38,791 bases of DNA from Methanosphaera sp. WGK6 (GTDB lineage: Archaea > Methanobacteriota > Methanobacteria > Methanobacteriales > Methanobacteriaceae), in contig NZ_JRWK01000014.1 in the NCBI RefSeq assembly GCF_001729965.1, positions 1-38,791 on the forward strand. Reading direction: 5' to 3'. The position numbers were made by a program, and so were the translations under genes. Positions 18,243 to 27,034 of the stretch are shown piece by piece; position 1 is the first letter of the stretch; each line of letters begins with the position of its first letter. Below the pieces are notes generated by a model, which was not told where the DNA came from, searched no databases, and was given only the letters and a program-made list of their open reading frames with translations.

Positions 18243-19295
18243 ATGCTAATTATATTTAATAAAAATAAACCAAATATTACAAAATCCATTATTTTAGGCA
18301 TAGTTCTTATAATACTTGGAGTTATCATATTAGTTACTAATCATATTGATTCCTTTGTAACGTCATTATTATGGCCTCTTTTAGAAGGATCTTCAGAAGG
18401 AAAAACTGTTCTTTTTTTAGGTTTAATGGGTAGTTTATTAATATTTAGTTCAATCATAAATCAAAACATAGTTTTGAAAGAAAAAATATATGAAAATGAA
18501 ACATCACATTTAAAATATCTTCGTATAGTACTAATTATGTTAGTTATTTGTGCTATTTTCGGCGTATTTATTGAATTCATAATTAGACAACAATTTGGAG
18601 TTTCATTTTTCACAATACTTACTGCAATGGACCCAAATACAAGTACAACCAGCCCTATGCATTCACATGTATATAAATCAATATTAGGTTATGTTTCATA
18701 TTACTTTGTACCATCCCATGTTAATACTGGTTCGTCAATACTGAAATATGCATTACCTTATGCATATATTATAATCCCAGTATGGATATGTTCTTATATT
18801 CTAAGTATTATTGCTATAGCAAATATGAAAATTATTCCTCGAAGTATATCTATTGTTACAATTAGTATGATTTTAATTGGTATTCTTGATGGTGGTTTAT
18901 TTTCACAACCTTTCCTAATTGGTTTATTCATATTATTAATTATCTATTTTGCAAAGGGACATTTAGAATATAAAAGTTTCATTAATCCTGTTGTTATAAT
19001 GGGTTATATTTTACTCATTGCTGTGATAATAGAAGTAGGTGGTACTGATACAAGTTGTCATACATTAACTGTGATAAATCAGACAGAACCTGTAGATATG
19101 AGCGAATACAATGTTACAAATATTAATGTTAATGGTGATACTACAACATATACATTAAATTGTAATACACCAGATAAAGAATTAATAAAAAATGTGTTTT
19201 CTTCATTTGAAGGAAAATCAGATGTAACCTTTATGTCGTGGAATTTCTATAGTTATTTAGATAATCCTACTATGAGAATGAGACAAAATAAATAA
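18243..19295 (+). CDS. unrecognised multi-pass membrane protein with C-terminal soluble domain
   Basis: A 350-residue protein I do not recognise. About seven or eight hydrophobic segments are visible (near 14-34, 54-72, 92-116, 168-190, 200-220, 222-238 and 248-264). A polar, Thr/Asn-rich tail of about 80 residues follows, probably outside the cell, with CHTLTVINQTEPVDMSEYNVT and NLNCNTPDKE-like text and potential N-glycosylation sequons. An AGGAGGT (18236-18242) directly abuts the ATG at 18243, leaving no spacer; an in-frame ATT at 18249 has the proper spacing, so the start is uncertain. It stands alone between nadA and nrdD, each side with its own terminator-like T-run. Confidence 0.7.
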   Translation: MLIIFNKNKPNITKSIILGIVLIILGVIILVTNHIDSFVTSLLWPLLEGSSEGKTVLFLGLMGSLLIFSSIINQNIVLKEKIYENETSHLKYLRIVLIMLVICAIFGVFIEFIIRQQFGVSFFTILTAMDPNTSTTSPMHSHVYKSILGYVSYYFVPSHVNTGSSILKYALPYAYIIIPVWICSYILSIIAIANMKIIPRSISIVTISMILIGILDGGLFSQPFLIGLFILLIIYFAKGHLEYKSFINPVVIMGYILLIAVIIEVGGTDTSCHTLTVINQTEPVDMSEYNVTNINVNGDTTTYTLNCNTPDKELIKNVFSSFEGKSDVTFMSWNFYSYLDNPTMRMRQNK

Positions 19296-19311
19296 CCTCC
19301 TTCTTTTTTTT
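19296..19311 (+). terminator. C-rich/U-tract terminator after the membrane protein
   Basis: CCTCCTTC followed by eight T residues (19304-19311), directly after the stop codon. Confidence 0.5.
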
Positions 19312-19407
19312 ATAATACTTTTAAAATTAAATAATATGTAACTCTAAATTTTTAAATAGAATAAAATATTGATAGTAATATACTGAAAAAATGGGAGAAT
19401 CATATTA

Positions 19408-21186
19408 ATGGAAATAACCAGCACACAAATAACCGGACATATTTATGATACAAATAGAGAAAATGCTAACCTTGTAAAAAATCCTGAGGAAGTAAGTTTC
19501 CATCTTGCAAATGATATTCTAGAAAAATATGCTCTAGAAATGTTACCAGAAAATTTACGTAAATTACATACAGATGCTAAAGTTCACTTTCATGATTTAA
19601 ATAGCTTACCACATAGAAGTATTAATTGTATGCAGCATGATGCACGATTTACTGCACAAATGGGACTAAGTCCAGCAGGATTAACAGGTAGAGGTGTGTA
19701 TGCTAAGCCAGCGACAAAACTACATAGTTTTATGCATCAATTAAGCGAAGCTATGCATGCTGGTCAAAGTAATTTATCTGGAGGTCAAGGAATTCCTTCA
19801 TTTAATACATTTTGTGCACCTTTTGCTGTAGGACTAGACTACAGTGAAATAAAAAAAGCAGTACAATCATATATTTATAATATGGGAGTATTATACTCTT
19901 CAAGAGGTGGACAAACCGTTTTCTCATCAGTCCAAATGGATATAGGAATGCCTGAATTTCTACGTGAAGAACCAGCATATGCTCAAGGCGGAAAAATAGT
20001 TGGTACTTATGGTGATTTTTATGAAGAAAGTCATAAAATACTAAGAGCATTTACTGAAGAAATGTTAAAAGGAGATGGACATGGACATCCATTTTTATTC
20101 CCAAATACTATATATGCTCTAAGAGAAGAAAGTTTTAAACCAGAATTCTCTGAAGAAATGCAATTAGCCCATGAAGTAAGTGCAAAACATGGAAATAATT
20201 ATTTCTTAAATCTTACAGGAAAAACATCCCCTGAATATATTTCAGTAATGGGATGTAGAACAAGTCTTGCAAGTAATTGGACTGGAAATCCTTTAATTGA
20301 CTGTTATCGTGCTGGTAATTTATCTTATGTGAGTATTAATTTACCACGTATTGGTCTTGACAGTAATGGTGATGAAGAAATATTCTTTGAAATTTTAAGA
20401 GAACGAATGGATTTAGTGCGGGAATATCTCACATTTCGTAGAAATCAAGCTAAAAAATTATTTACATTTAATATGTTTCCTTTCCTTAATCAATTTGACA
20501 AAGAAGGACGTCAATATTATGAAATAAATAATGCAACAGATAGTTTTGGAGTAGTAGGTATGGATGATCTTTGCCATAACATGCTTCATAAAGGAATAGA
20601 AACTTCAGAAGCACAAGAGTTTGCAACAAAAGTTCTTAATTTCATGAATAATTGTAAAGATGAATATAGTGAAGAATACCCTGATATACGTTATAGTATA
20701 ATTGGAAGTCCTGCTGAAAGTGCTTGTGGTCGATTTGCACAACATGATCATGAAATTTATGGAAGTAATGCATATAGTAATGGAGAAGAAGGAGATTATT
20801 ATTACAGTAATAGTTGTCATTTCCCAGTTAATACTAATAAAAGTATAATTGATAAAATCAAATGGGAATCCACAACTCATCCATTAATGGCTGGAGGTTC
20901 TATATTGAACTGTTGGATTGGAGAAAGTTATACTGAATCAGATTCTCTACGTAGCTTTACAGATAAAATTTGTAATACTGAAGCTCGCTATTTTACATAT
21001 TCTTCAGCTTTAACAATATGTGATCGTTGTGGATTATCAATGAAAGGTACTCAAAATAAATGTGTACGTTGTGGATGTACAGATGAACTTAGAGTTCTTG
21101 ATAAAATTACAGGTTATCTTCAAAACACGTCCGGATGGAATAATGCAAAACAAAAAGAATTTATGGATAGAAGACGAGAATGGTAA
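19408..21186 (+). CDS. nrdD: anaerobic (class III) ribonucleoside-triphosphate reductase
   Basis: A 592-residue glycyl-radical enzyme that makes dNTPs from NTPs without oxygen. Visible features are the active-site region SINCMQHDARF (Cys74) and MGCRTSL (Cys283), a C-terminal zinc ribbon (Cys538, 541, 552, 555), and the radical loop TGYLQNTSGWNNAK with Gly569. The usual N-terminal ATP-cone of about 90 residues is absent; the protein begins straight with the catalytic barrel, so dATP control may differ. A GGGAG Shine-Dalgarno supports the ATG. The activase NrdG is not adjacent. Confidence 0.92.
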   Translation: MEITSTQITGHIYDTNRENANLVKNPEEVSFHLANDILEKYALEMLPENLRKLHTDAKVHFHDLNSLPHRSINCMQHDARFTAQMGLSPAGLTGRGVYAKPATKLHSFMHQLSEAMHAGQSNLSGGQGIPSFNTFCAPFAVGLDYSEIKKAVQSYIYNMGVLYSSRGGQTVFSSVQMDIGMPEFLREEPAYAQGGKIVGTYGDFYEESHKILRAFTEEMLKGDGHGHPFLFPNTIYALREESFKPEFSEEMQLAHEVSAKHGNNYFLNLTGKTSPEYISVMGCRTSLASNWTGNPLIDCYRAGNLSYVSINLPRIGLDSNGDEEIFFEILRERMDLVREYLTFRRNQAKKLFTFNMFPFLNQFDKEGRQYYEINNATDSFGVVGMDDLCHNMLHKGIETSEAQEFATKVLNFMNNCKDEYSEEYPDIRYSIIGSPAESACGRFAQHDHEIYGSNAYSNGEEGDYYYSNSCHFPVNTNKSIIDKIKWESTTHPLMAGGSILNCWIGESYTESDSLRSFTDKICNTEARYFTYSSALTICDRCGLSMKGTQNKCVRCGCTDELRVLDKITGYLQNTSGWNNAKQKEFMDRRREW

Positions 21187-21197
21187 AATCAATCCAC

Positions 21198-21221
21198 ACC
21201 ACCCATTAAATTATTTTTTTT
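21198..21221 (+). terminator. CCACCCATT/U-tract terminator after nrdD
   Basis: ACCACCCATTA at 21198-21208 is followed by eight T residues (21214-21221). The same C-rich core precedes T-runs at 398-385 (minus) and 31931-31948. Confidence 0.5.
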
Positions 21222-21342
21222 ACAATATTATCAAAATAACTATTTTTTTAATAGATGAACAACAAATTTAAAAATATATATTGAAAAAATTAAATCTACT
21301 TTTTAAATTAAGTAAACAATATGATTTGTAATAAGTGATTCT

Positions 21343-23112
21343 ATGAAGATTAGTATAATAATACCAACATATAATGAAGAAGAATTTCTTCCAAATTTAT
21401 TAAAAAGTATATCTAGACAAAATTTTAATGATCTTGAAGTCATAATAGCTGATGCACATTCAACAGATAAAACCATAGAAATTGCAAAATCATATAATTG
21501 TAAAATAGTTCCTGGAGGTTTACCTGGAATTGGCCGTAATAATGGAGCCCGTGTTGCTCAAGGAGAATTATTATTATTTCTAGATGCAGATTCAGTATTA
21601 ACAAATAATTATATTACTTCAGCTATAGAAGAATTTGAGTTACATAATCTAGGTATTGCTATAACACAAATTGTACCTCTGGAAAAAGGATTTATAAATC
21701 AAATATCTCATGAATTTGCAAATTATATGACTAAACAAATATCATATATTAAACCACATGGTGCTGGCTGTTATGGAATACTTACTTATAAATCATTGCA
21801 TGAAAAAGTAAATGGATTTGATGAACATCTTGATTTTGGAGAAGATACTGATTATATTGAAAGAATTGGTAAAATAAGTAGATTTAAAGTACTTTCTAAT
21901 CCAAGATTACTTGTATCAACAAGAAGACTTGAAGAAGAAGGGTTGAGTGAAATAACTAAAAAATATGCTAAAAGTACTGCAAAACAGATGATGGGTAAAA
22001 CTGTAACATTAAATGAATTAGATTATAGTTTTGAGCATGGTTCTAATCAAAATAAGAGAATATTTTATTCATTATGTGGAGAAGGTATGGGTCATGCTAT
22101 AAGAAGTGGTGTTGTAATAGAATACTTAATTAATGAAGGATATGATTTAATTGTATTTGCTAGTAGTCGTGCTTATGATTATTTAAATTCAAAATTTGAC
22201 AATATTTATGAAATTGGTGGATTTAATACTGTTTATGAAAATAATAGTGTGCGTAATAAAAAAACATTTGTTTATAATATGAAAGAAGTACCTAGTGATT
22301 TAAAAAATAATATTCAGAAAATGAATAAATTAGCAAAAAAATTTAAACCAGATTTAATAATATCTGATTTTGAATTTTATGCAAATTTATTATCACATAT
22401 CCTACGTATTCCTATGATTAGTATAGATAATATGCATGTATTAACTGAAGCTAATTACAGTTCACCTAATAAATATATTAAAGATAGAATATTTAGTGAA
22501 GCAGTTGTTCATGCATTTATACAGAAAGCTAATAGAACATTAATTTATTCATATTTCTTCCCTCCTCTTAAAGATACAAAAACAACACAATATATTTATC
22601 CAATTATTAGAGATGAGATATATAAATTAAAACCTAGTGTAGGGGAACATGTTCTTGTTTATCAGACAAGTAACTCAAATAATGATTTAATCAAAGTATT
22701 AAAATCAAAACCAGATCAAGAATTTATTGTATATGGCTTTTATAAAGATGAACGAGATTCTAATATATTATATAGAAAATTTAATGAAGATGTATTATAT
22801 AATGACTTTAAAGATGCTAAATGTGTTATAACAAATGGTGGTTTCTCTCTTATAACAGAAGCATTACAATTAGAAAAACCTATTCTTAGCATACCTGTAA
22901 ATAAACAATTTGAACAAATATTAAATGCAATATACCTAGAACGTTTAGGATATGGAGAACATCATGATCATATAAATCAAAGAATTCTAGAGAATTTTCT
23001 TGAAAATGTTCCAAAATATAGACAAAACATAGTTGAAAACTATGAAAAACATGAAAATAATACAGAAACCTTAGAAACATTGAAAACAACTATTGAAGAT
23101 GTATTGAAATAA
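21343..23112 (+). CDS. two-domain glycosyltransferase: GT2 fused to MJ1255-type (GT28-like) domain
   Basis: A 589-residue protein. Residues 1-225 form a GT-A, family 2 glycosyltransferase: SIIIPTYNEEEFL at the N-terminus, the LFLDADS metal/nucleotide motif (about 78-84), and GEDTDYIERIG (about 166-176). Residues about 238-589 form a GT-B domain of the archaeal MJ1255/TIGR00661 type, starting RIFYSLCGEGMGHAIRSG (glycine-rich loop 246-252) and with a nucleotide-sugar-binding NGGFSLITEAL near 505-515. No transmembrane segment is seen, so it likely acts on a lipid- or protein-linked glycan at the cytosolic face. The acceptor is unknown. The GTGATT upstream of the ATG is a fair Shine-Dalgarno. Confidence 0.8.
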   Translation: MKISIIIPTYNEEEFLPNLLKSISRQNFNDLEVIIADAHSTDKTIEIAKSYNCKIVPGGLPGIGRNNGARVAQGELLLFLDADSVLTNNYITSAIEEFELHNLGIAITQIVPLEKGFINQISHEFANYMTKQISYIKPHGAGCYGILTYKSLHEKVNGFDEHLDFGEDTDYIERIGKISRFKVLSNPRLLVSTRRLEEEGLSEITKKYAKSTAKQMMGKTVTLNELDYSFEHGSNQNKRIFYSLCGEGMGHAIRSGVVIEYLINEGYDLIVFASSRAYDYLNSKFDNIYEIGGFNTVYENNSVRNKKTFVYNMKEVPSDLKNNIQKMNKLAKKFKPDLIISDFEFYANLLSHILRIPMISIDNMHVLTEANYSSPNKYIKDRIFSEAVVHAFIQKANRTLIYSYFFPPLKDTKTTQYIYPIIRDEIYKLKPSVGEHVLVYQTSNSNNDLIKVLKSKPDQEFIVYGFYKDERDSNILYRKFNEDVLYNDFKDAKCVITNGGFSLITEALQLEKPILSIPVNKQFEQILNAIYLERLGYGEHHDHINQRILENFLENVPKYRQNIVENYEKHENNTETLETLKTTIEDVLK

Positions 23113-23120
23113 TAGTATGC

Positions 23121-23127
23121 TTTTTTT
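23121..23127 (+). terminator. U-tract after the glycosyltransferase fusion
   Basis: Seven T residues 9 nt beyond the stop, overlapping the stop codon of the convergent TatD-like gene. Confidence 0.35.
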
Positions 23128-23995
23128 ATAGAGTTAAATCAACATCATATATTTTTTCAATATTTTCTTTATGAATAATATATGCATCTTCTTCGGACAT
23201 TAAACCTTTTTTTATATAATCAAGGGTTCTTCTAGGTACTGTTCTAGGTCCTAACACACGTCCAGGATAATGAGGATTATCCATATAATCCGTTTCCATT
23301 AAAAATGTGGGTTTTATATTATTTGAATGTGTTTTCTCCAATACTTCTTTTATTAACTTTTTACTTGCATTTACAGATGATGTTATACCATGTGTTTCAC
23401 TTGGTAAAACTTCTGAATTTGAATAATGTTTAATAATTTTATAGGATGATATTTTTGTTTTCTTTGCTAAATCATATAATTCATTATATGTATTAGCATT
23501 TGCTTCTTCCATATGTAATTGTACTGGACAATCAATATCACTTGCCAAGTTTAGTGCATATTCTAATATTTTGTTATGTTCATCAAGTATTTCTTTATTT
23601 ACAGGATAATGTGGTCTTCCTATTTCACCTATTGCTACTGCTTTTTTATCTAACACATATTTTTTAGCAAGTTCTAAGTTTTCAAACATTACTTTTTTAG
23701 CTTTTTTAATAGAGTAACCTTCTTTAATCATTTTATCATATGCTATTGGATGAATTCCTAATATTGCAAATGCTTGAACTGGTGTTTCATTGTTTATTTT
23801 TTCAACTGATTTTATTGTTATTTGCATTGCTTTTTTATGATTATTTGGTTCGGTTGGATTTAAATCCCATGTTGGTAAGTTGGGGACAAACATTGTTGTT
23901 CCACCAGATCTGTTAAATAACATTGCTGTTTTAACTGGTCCTAGAGCACCTATTGGATTTACATGAATATGATTATCAGTAATTGGTATTGACAT
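23126..23995 (-). CDS. TatD-related metal-dependent TIM-barrel hydrolase
   Basis: A 289-residue protein of the archaeal TatD-like/amidohydrolase group (COG1099 type). Metal ligands are suggested by DNHIHVNP (7-14), GIHPIAYD, GEIGRPHYP (about 145), QLHMEEAN and the late METDYMDNP. Its substrate is unknown; relatives are DNases or other phosphoesterases, and this branch is uncharacterised. It is convergent with the glycosyltransferase (ends overlap the T-run) and is 104 nt upstream of aroE's 3' end. The Shine-Dalgarno is weak. Confidence 0.75.
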   Translation of the reverse strand: MSIPITDNHIHVNPIGALGPVKTAMLFNRSGGTTMFVPNLPTWDLNPTEPNNHKKAMQITIKSVEKINNETPVQAFAILGIHPIAYDKMIKEGYSIKKAKKVMFENLELAKKYVLDKKAVAIGEIGRPHYPVNKEILDEHNKILEYALNLASDIDCPVQLHMEEANANTYNELYDLAKKTKISSYKIIKHYSNSEVLPSETHGITSSVNASKKLIKEVLEKTHSNNIKPTFLMETDYMDNPHYPGRVLGPRTVPRRTLDYIKKGLMSEEDAYIIHKENIEKIYDVDLTL

Positions 23996-24099
23996 ATTAT
24001 TATAATTTGAATATACTGTTTAAAATAATGATTAGTACATACATATTATTTTTTTAGCAAGATTTGATTTGAAAAAAAAAGATAGAAATAGTTAAATAT

Positions 24100-24951
24100 T
24101 TATTTTTTTAGATGTTCAAGTAATGGTTTTTCGAAGGATTCGTAAGAAGGTGTTTTTCCAGTGAATATTTCAAATGCTATTATTCCCTGATTTATTAGCA
24201 TATGTGTTCCAGGTATTGTCTGAGCACCGTTTATTTTTGCTTGTTTTAGAAGATTTGTTTCAAGTGGATTATATATAATATCCATTACTGTATGTTGTGT
24301 ACTTATATTATTTGTATCTATTGGAGGTTCTACATCATGATTTGGATACATTCCTATAGGTGTTGTATTTATTATTATATCCACATCATTTATAACCTCA
24401 TTTGTTTTAGCTATTGGTTGATATGATATATTTTGGAATTTTGTTTCATTTATCAAATTTTTCATTAGTTTATCAACATTTTCTTTACTTCTATTTGCAA
24501 TTACTAAGTCATCAATTCCTTCATTTATTAATGTAAATGTTATTGCCTTTGAGGCACCTCCTGCTCCTATAACAAGTACTTTTTTATTTTTTAGATTAGT
24601 GTATTTTTGTATTGATTTAATTGCTCCTAATCCATCAGTATTATATCCCTTTGCAATTCCATCTTTAAAACTAATTGTGTTTACTGCATTAATTCTTCTT
24701 GCTGTTTCATCAATTTCATCAAGATAAGGTATGATTGTTGTTTTATGAGGGATTGTTACATTTAATCCTTTTATATTCATTGTTTTTGCTGCGGTGATTA
24801 TGTTTTTAACATCTGCTGGTTGTACGTGAAATGGAACATATTTATAATCCATATTCATTTGAGTATATGCATTATTATGCATAGGTGGTGAAAAGCTATG
24901 TTCTATTGGATGACCTATCACTCCAGTTATTAATGTTTTTCCAGTTATCAT
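24100..24951 (-). CDS. aroE: shikimate dehydrogenase
   Basis: A 283-residue NADP-dependent enzyme reducing 3-dehydroshikimate. The shikimate-binding segment GHPIEHSFSPPMHNNAY (about 13-29), the catalytic NVTIPHKTTIIPYLDE (Lys about 69), GYNTDGLGAIKS, the nucleotide-binding GAGGASKAI (about 127-135) and the final INQGIIAFEIFTG are all present. Full length. GGAGAT precedes the ATG. No other aro gene is nearby. Confidence 0.96.
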   Translation of the reverse strand: MITGKTLITGVIGHPIEHSFSPPMHNNAYTQMNMDYKYVPFHVQPADVKNIITAAKTMNIKGLNVTIPHKTTIIPYLDEIDETARRINAVNTISFKDGIAKGYNTDGLGAIKSIQKYTNLKNKKVLVIGAGGASKAITFTLINEGIDDLVIANRSKENVDKLMKNLINETKFQNISYQPIAKTNEVINDVDIIINTTPIGMYPNHDVEPPIDTNNISTQHTVMDIIYNPLETNLLKQAKINGAQTIPGTHMLINQGIIAFEIFTGKTPSYESFEKPLLEHLKK

Positions 24952-25343
24952 AGAAAATCTCCTTTTTTAAATTGAAAAATTATTATATAATAAAATATAT
25001 ATCTTTTATATAATTTGTAGATAATTATTAAATCTCTATTTAAATAATTAGTTAGTTTTAAATTTATTGAATTAATTATTTGGATAGATGTTTACTATTA
25101 TTATATAGATTGTCGTGAAAATTAATTTATTATTTAGTACATTATTCATAATTATTTTAAAAAGTTTTTATAATTTAAAGGATATTTGTATGCTTTTTTA
25201 TATGATAAGTTAATTTAATAAATTATTTTATTACATTAGTTTATTTATTCCTAATTTAATTATTATGTGTGATTATTCTAATATATTTAAAATAATTTAG
25301 GGGAAAATAACAGTGATTAGTAGTTAGTAGGAAGTAATAATTT
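24952..25343. other. divergent intergenic region between aroE and hisS
   Basis: A 392-nt A/T-rich spacer that should carry promoters for both genes. For hisS, a TATA-like AATATATTTAA (25280-25290) lies about 55-65 nt before the ATG. Nothing else stands out apart from a short TAGTAGTTAGTAG run just before hisS (25319-25331). Confidence 0.4.
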
Positions 25344-26624
25344 ATGGAATTTAAGAAACCAAGAGGAACTCGTGACTTTTTATTTGAAGATATGGAAGAA
25401 CGTAAATATGTTGAAAATACTATTAGAACAGTAGTTGAAAATTATGGATTTAAAGAAATAAAAACACCTATTTTTGAAGATTTAGAATTATTTACTGCAA
25501 AATCAGGAGATGGTGTTAAAGAAGAAATATATCATTTTCAAGATAAAGGAGGTAGAGATTTAGCTCTTAGACCAGAATTAACAGCAAGTGTATCTCGATT
25601 ATATGACAATAACCTTCAAAAATCAGCAAAACCATTGAAAATGTACTATTTTGGAAGTTGTTTTAGGTATGAACGACCACAAGCAGGAAGATATAGGCAA
25701 TTTTGGCAATTTGGTATAGAAGTTATTGGAGGAACACCAATATATAATGAAGCTGAAATTGTTGCAATGGCTAATGAAGCTTTAAGTAAATTAAATATTA
25801 AAAATTATGAATTTGCAATAGGACATTTAGGTATTATAAAAGGAGTTTTAAATCACCTGCATATTTCATCAGAAATACAAACACAAATTATTGCAAGTAT
25901 TGACAAAGAAGATTATGAATTACTAGATAATTTATTAGATGATTGTAATGTTAGTGAAGAATACAAATCTATAATTACAAGCATAATAAATGTAAATGGT
26001 ACACTTGAGGACTTAATTAATATTAAATCATTAGTTAAGGATATTGAAGATAGTTTAAATGCTGTAGAAAATCTTGAAGAAATTCTTAAAACAATTGAAG
26101 CATTTGGATTTACTGATTACACAGTGAAATTATCTATTGCAAGAGGACTTGATTATTATACTGGTTTAGTATTTGAAATATATGTACCTGATCTTGGTGC
26201 TGAAAAACAAATTACTGGTGGAGGAACATACAATCTTACAAGTCTTTTTGATTCCGAAGAAGTTGAATCAACAGGTTTTGCATTTGGATTTGATCGTATT
26301 ATGGAAGCATTCCATAGACAAAATATACAAATACCTGCAAGTTCTACACCAAAAGTACTTGTAATTCCAGTGAAAAAGGAATTTAAATTAGAAGCTATAC
26401 GAATTGCACAAGAATTAAGAAAAGAAAATATAATAACTGATATTGACCTTAAAGGTAAAAAACTTAAGAAAAATTTATCCTATGCCAATAATCATAATAT
26501 CAATAAAGTAATCATGATTGGTCAACAAGAAGTTGAAAATAATACATTAACAGTTAAAGATATGGAAAGTGGTGAACAAAGTACAATACCACAAACAGAA
26601 GTTATTGAAACTATATTAAATTAG
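25344..26624 (+). CDS. hisS: histidyl-tRNA synthetase
   Basis: A 426-residue class II synthetase. KKPRGTRDFLFEDMEER at the N-terminus, motif 2 (FRYERPQAGRYRQFWQFGIEVIGG, about 112-135), the histidine-specific ARGLDYYTGLVFEIY (about 265-279) and motif 3 (FAFGFDRI) are clear. A C-terminal anticodon-binding domain (about 330-420) follows. The Shine-Dalgarno (AGGAAGT) is weak. HisI begins 9 nt after the stop. Confidence 0.96.
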   Translation: MEFKKPRGTRDFLFEDMEERKYVENTIRTVVENYGFKEIKTPIFEDLELFTAKSGDGVKEEIYHFQDKGGRDLALRPELTASVSRLYDNNLQKSAKPLKMYYFGSCFRYERPQAGRYRQFWQFGIEVIGGTPIYNEAEIVAMANEALSKLNIKNYEFAIGHLGIIKGVLNHLHISSEIQTQIIASIDKEDYELLDNLLDDCNVSEEYKSIITSIINVNGTLEDLINIKSLVKDIEDSLNAVENLEEILKTIEAFGFTDYTVKLSIARGLDYYTGLVFEIYVPDLGAEKQITGGGTYNLTSLFDSEEVESTGFAFGFDRIMEAFHRQNIQIPASSTPKVLVIPVKKEFKLEAIRIAQELRKENIITDIDLKGKKLKKNLSYANNHNINKVIMIGQQEVENNTLTVKDMESGEQSTIPQTEVIETILN

Positions 26625-26633
26625 GTGCTCCAT

Positions 26634-27023
26634 ATGATAAAACCCAACTTCCGACATGAAATTAATGGAAAACAATTAGCAATATGTATAGCACAAGACT
26701 ATAAAACAGGACAAGTTTTGATGGTTGCTTATATCGATGAAGAAGCATTTAATAAAACGATAGAAACACATAAAGCCCACTATTATAGTACTAGTAGAAA
26801 CAAGATATGGTTTAAAGGTGAAGAATCAGGACATATACAAAATGTAAAAGAAATTCTTATAGATTGTGATGAAGATGCTATACTTCTCAAAGTAGAACAA
26901 AAAGGAGGAGCATGTCATACAGGCCATTACTCTTGTTTCTACAAACAAGTAACACCTAATGCTTCAAAAATAATAGAAATAGAAGATACGCTATTCAACC
27001 CAGACAACGTATATAATCATTAG
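26634..27023 (+). CDS. hisI: phosphoribosyl-AMP cyclohydrolase
   Basis: A 129-residue monofunctional HisI, third step of histidine synthesis, opening the adenine ring of PR-AMP. Zinc/magnesium-site motifs are visible: TSRNKIWFKGEESGHIQNV, DCDEDAILLKVEQKGGACHTGHYSCFY. HisE is not fused. The start is ATG 26634, since AGGTG (26623-26627) has a 6-nt spacer; a GTG at 26625 lies inside that Shine-Dalgarno. It is directly behind hisS, joining histidine synthesis with its tRNA charging. Confidence 0.94.
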   Translation: MIKPNFRHEINGKQLAICIAQDYKTGQVLMVAYIDEEAFNKTIETHKAHYYSTSRNKIWFKGEESGHIQNVKEILIDCDEDAILLKVEQKGGACHTGHYSCFYKQVTPNASKIIEIEDTLFNPDNVYNH

Positions 27024-27034
27024 GAGTGTAAAAT

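Noticed and set aside
24952-25343. Hidden small gene between aroE and hisS
   Set aside because: Only very short frames with A/T-driven codons; no Shine-Dalgarno with a plausible protein.
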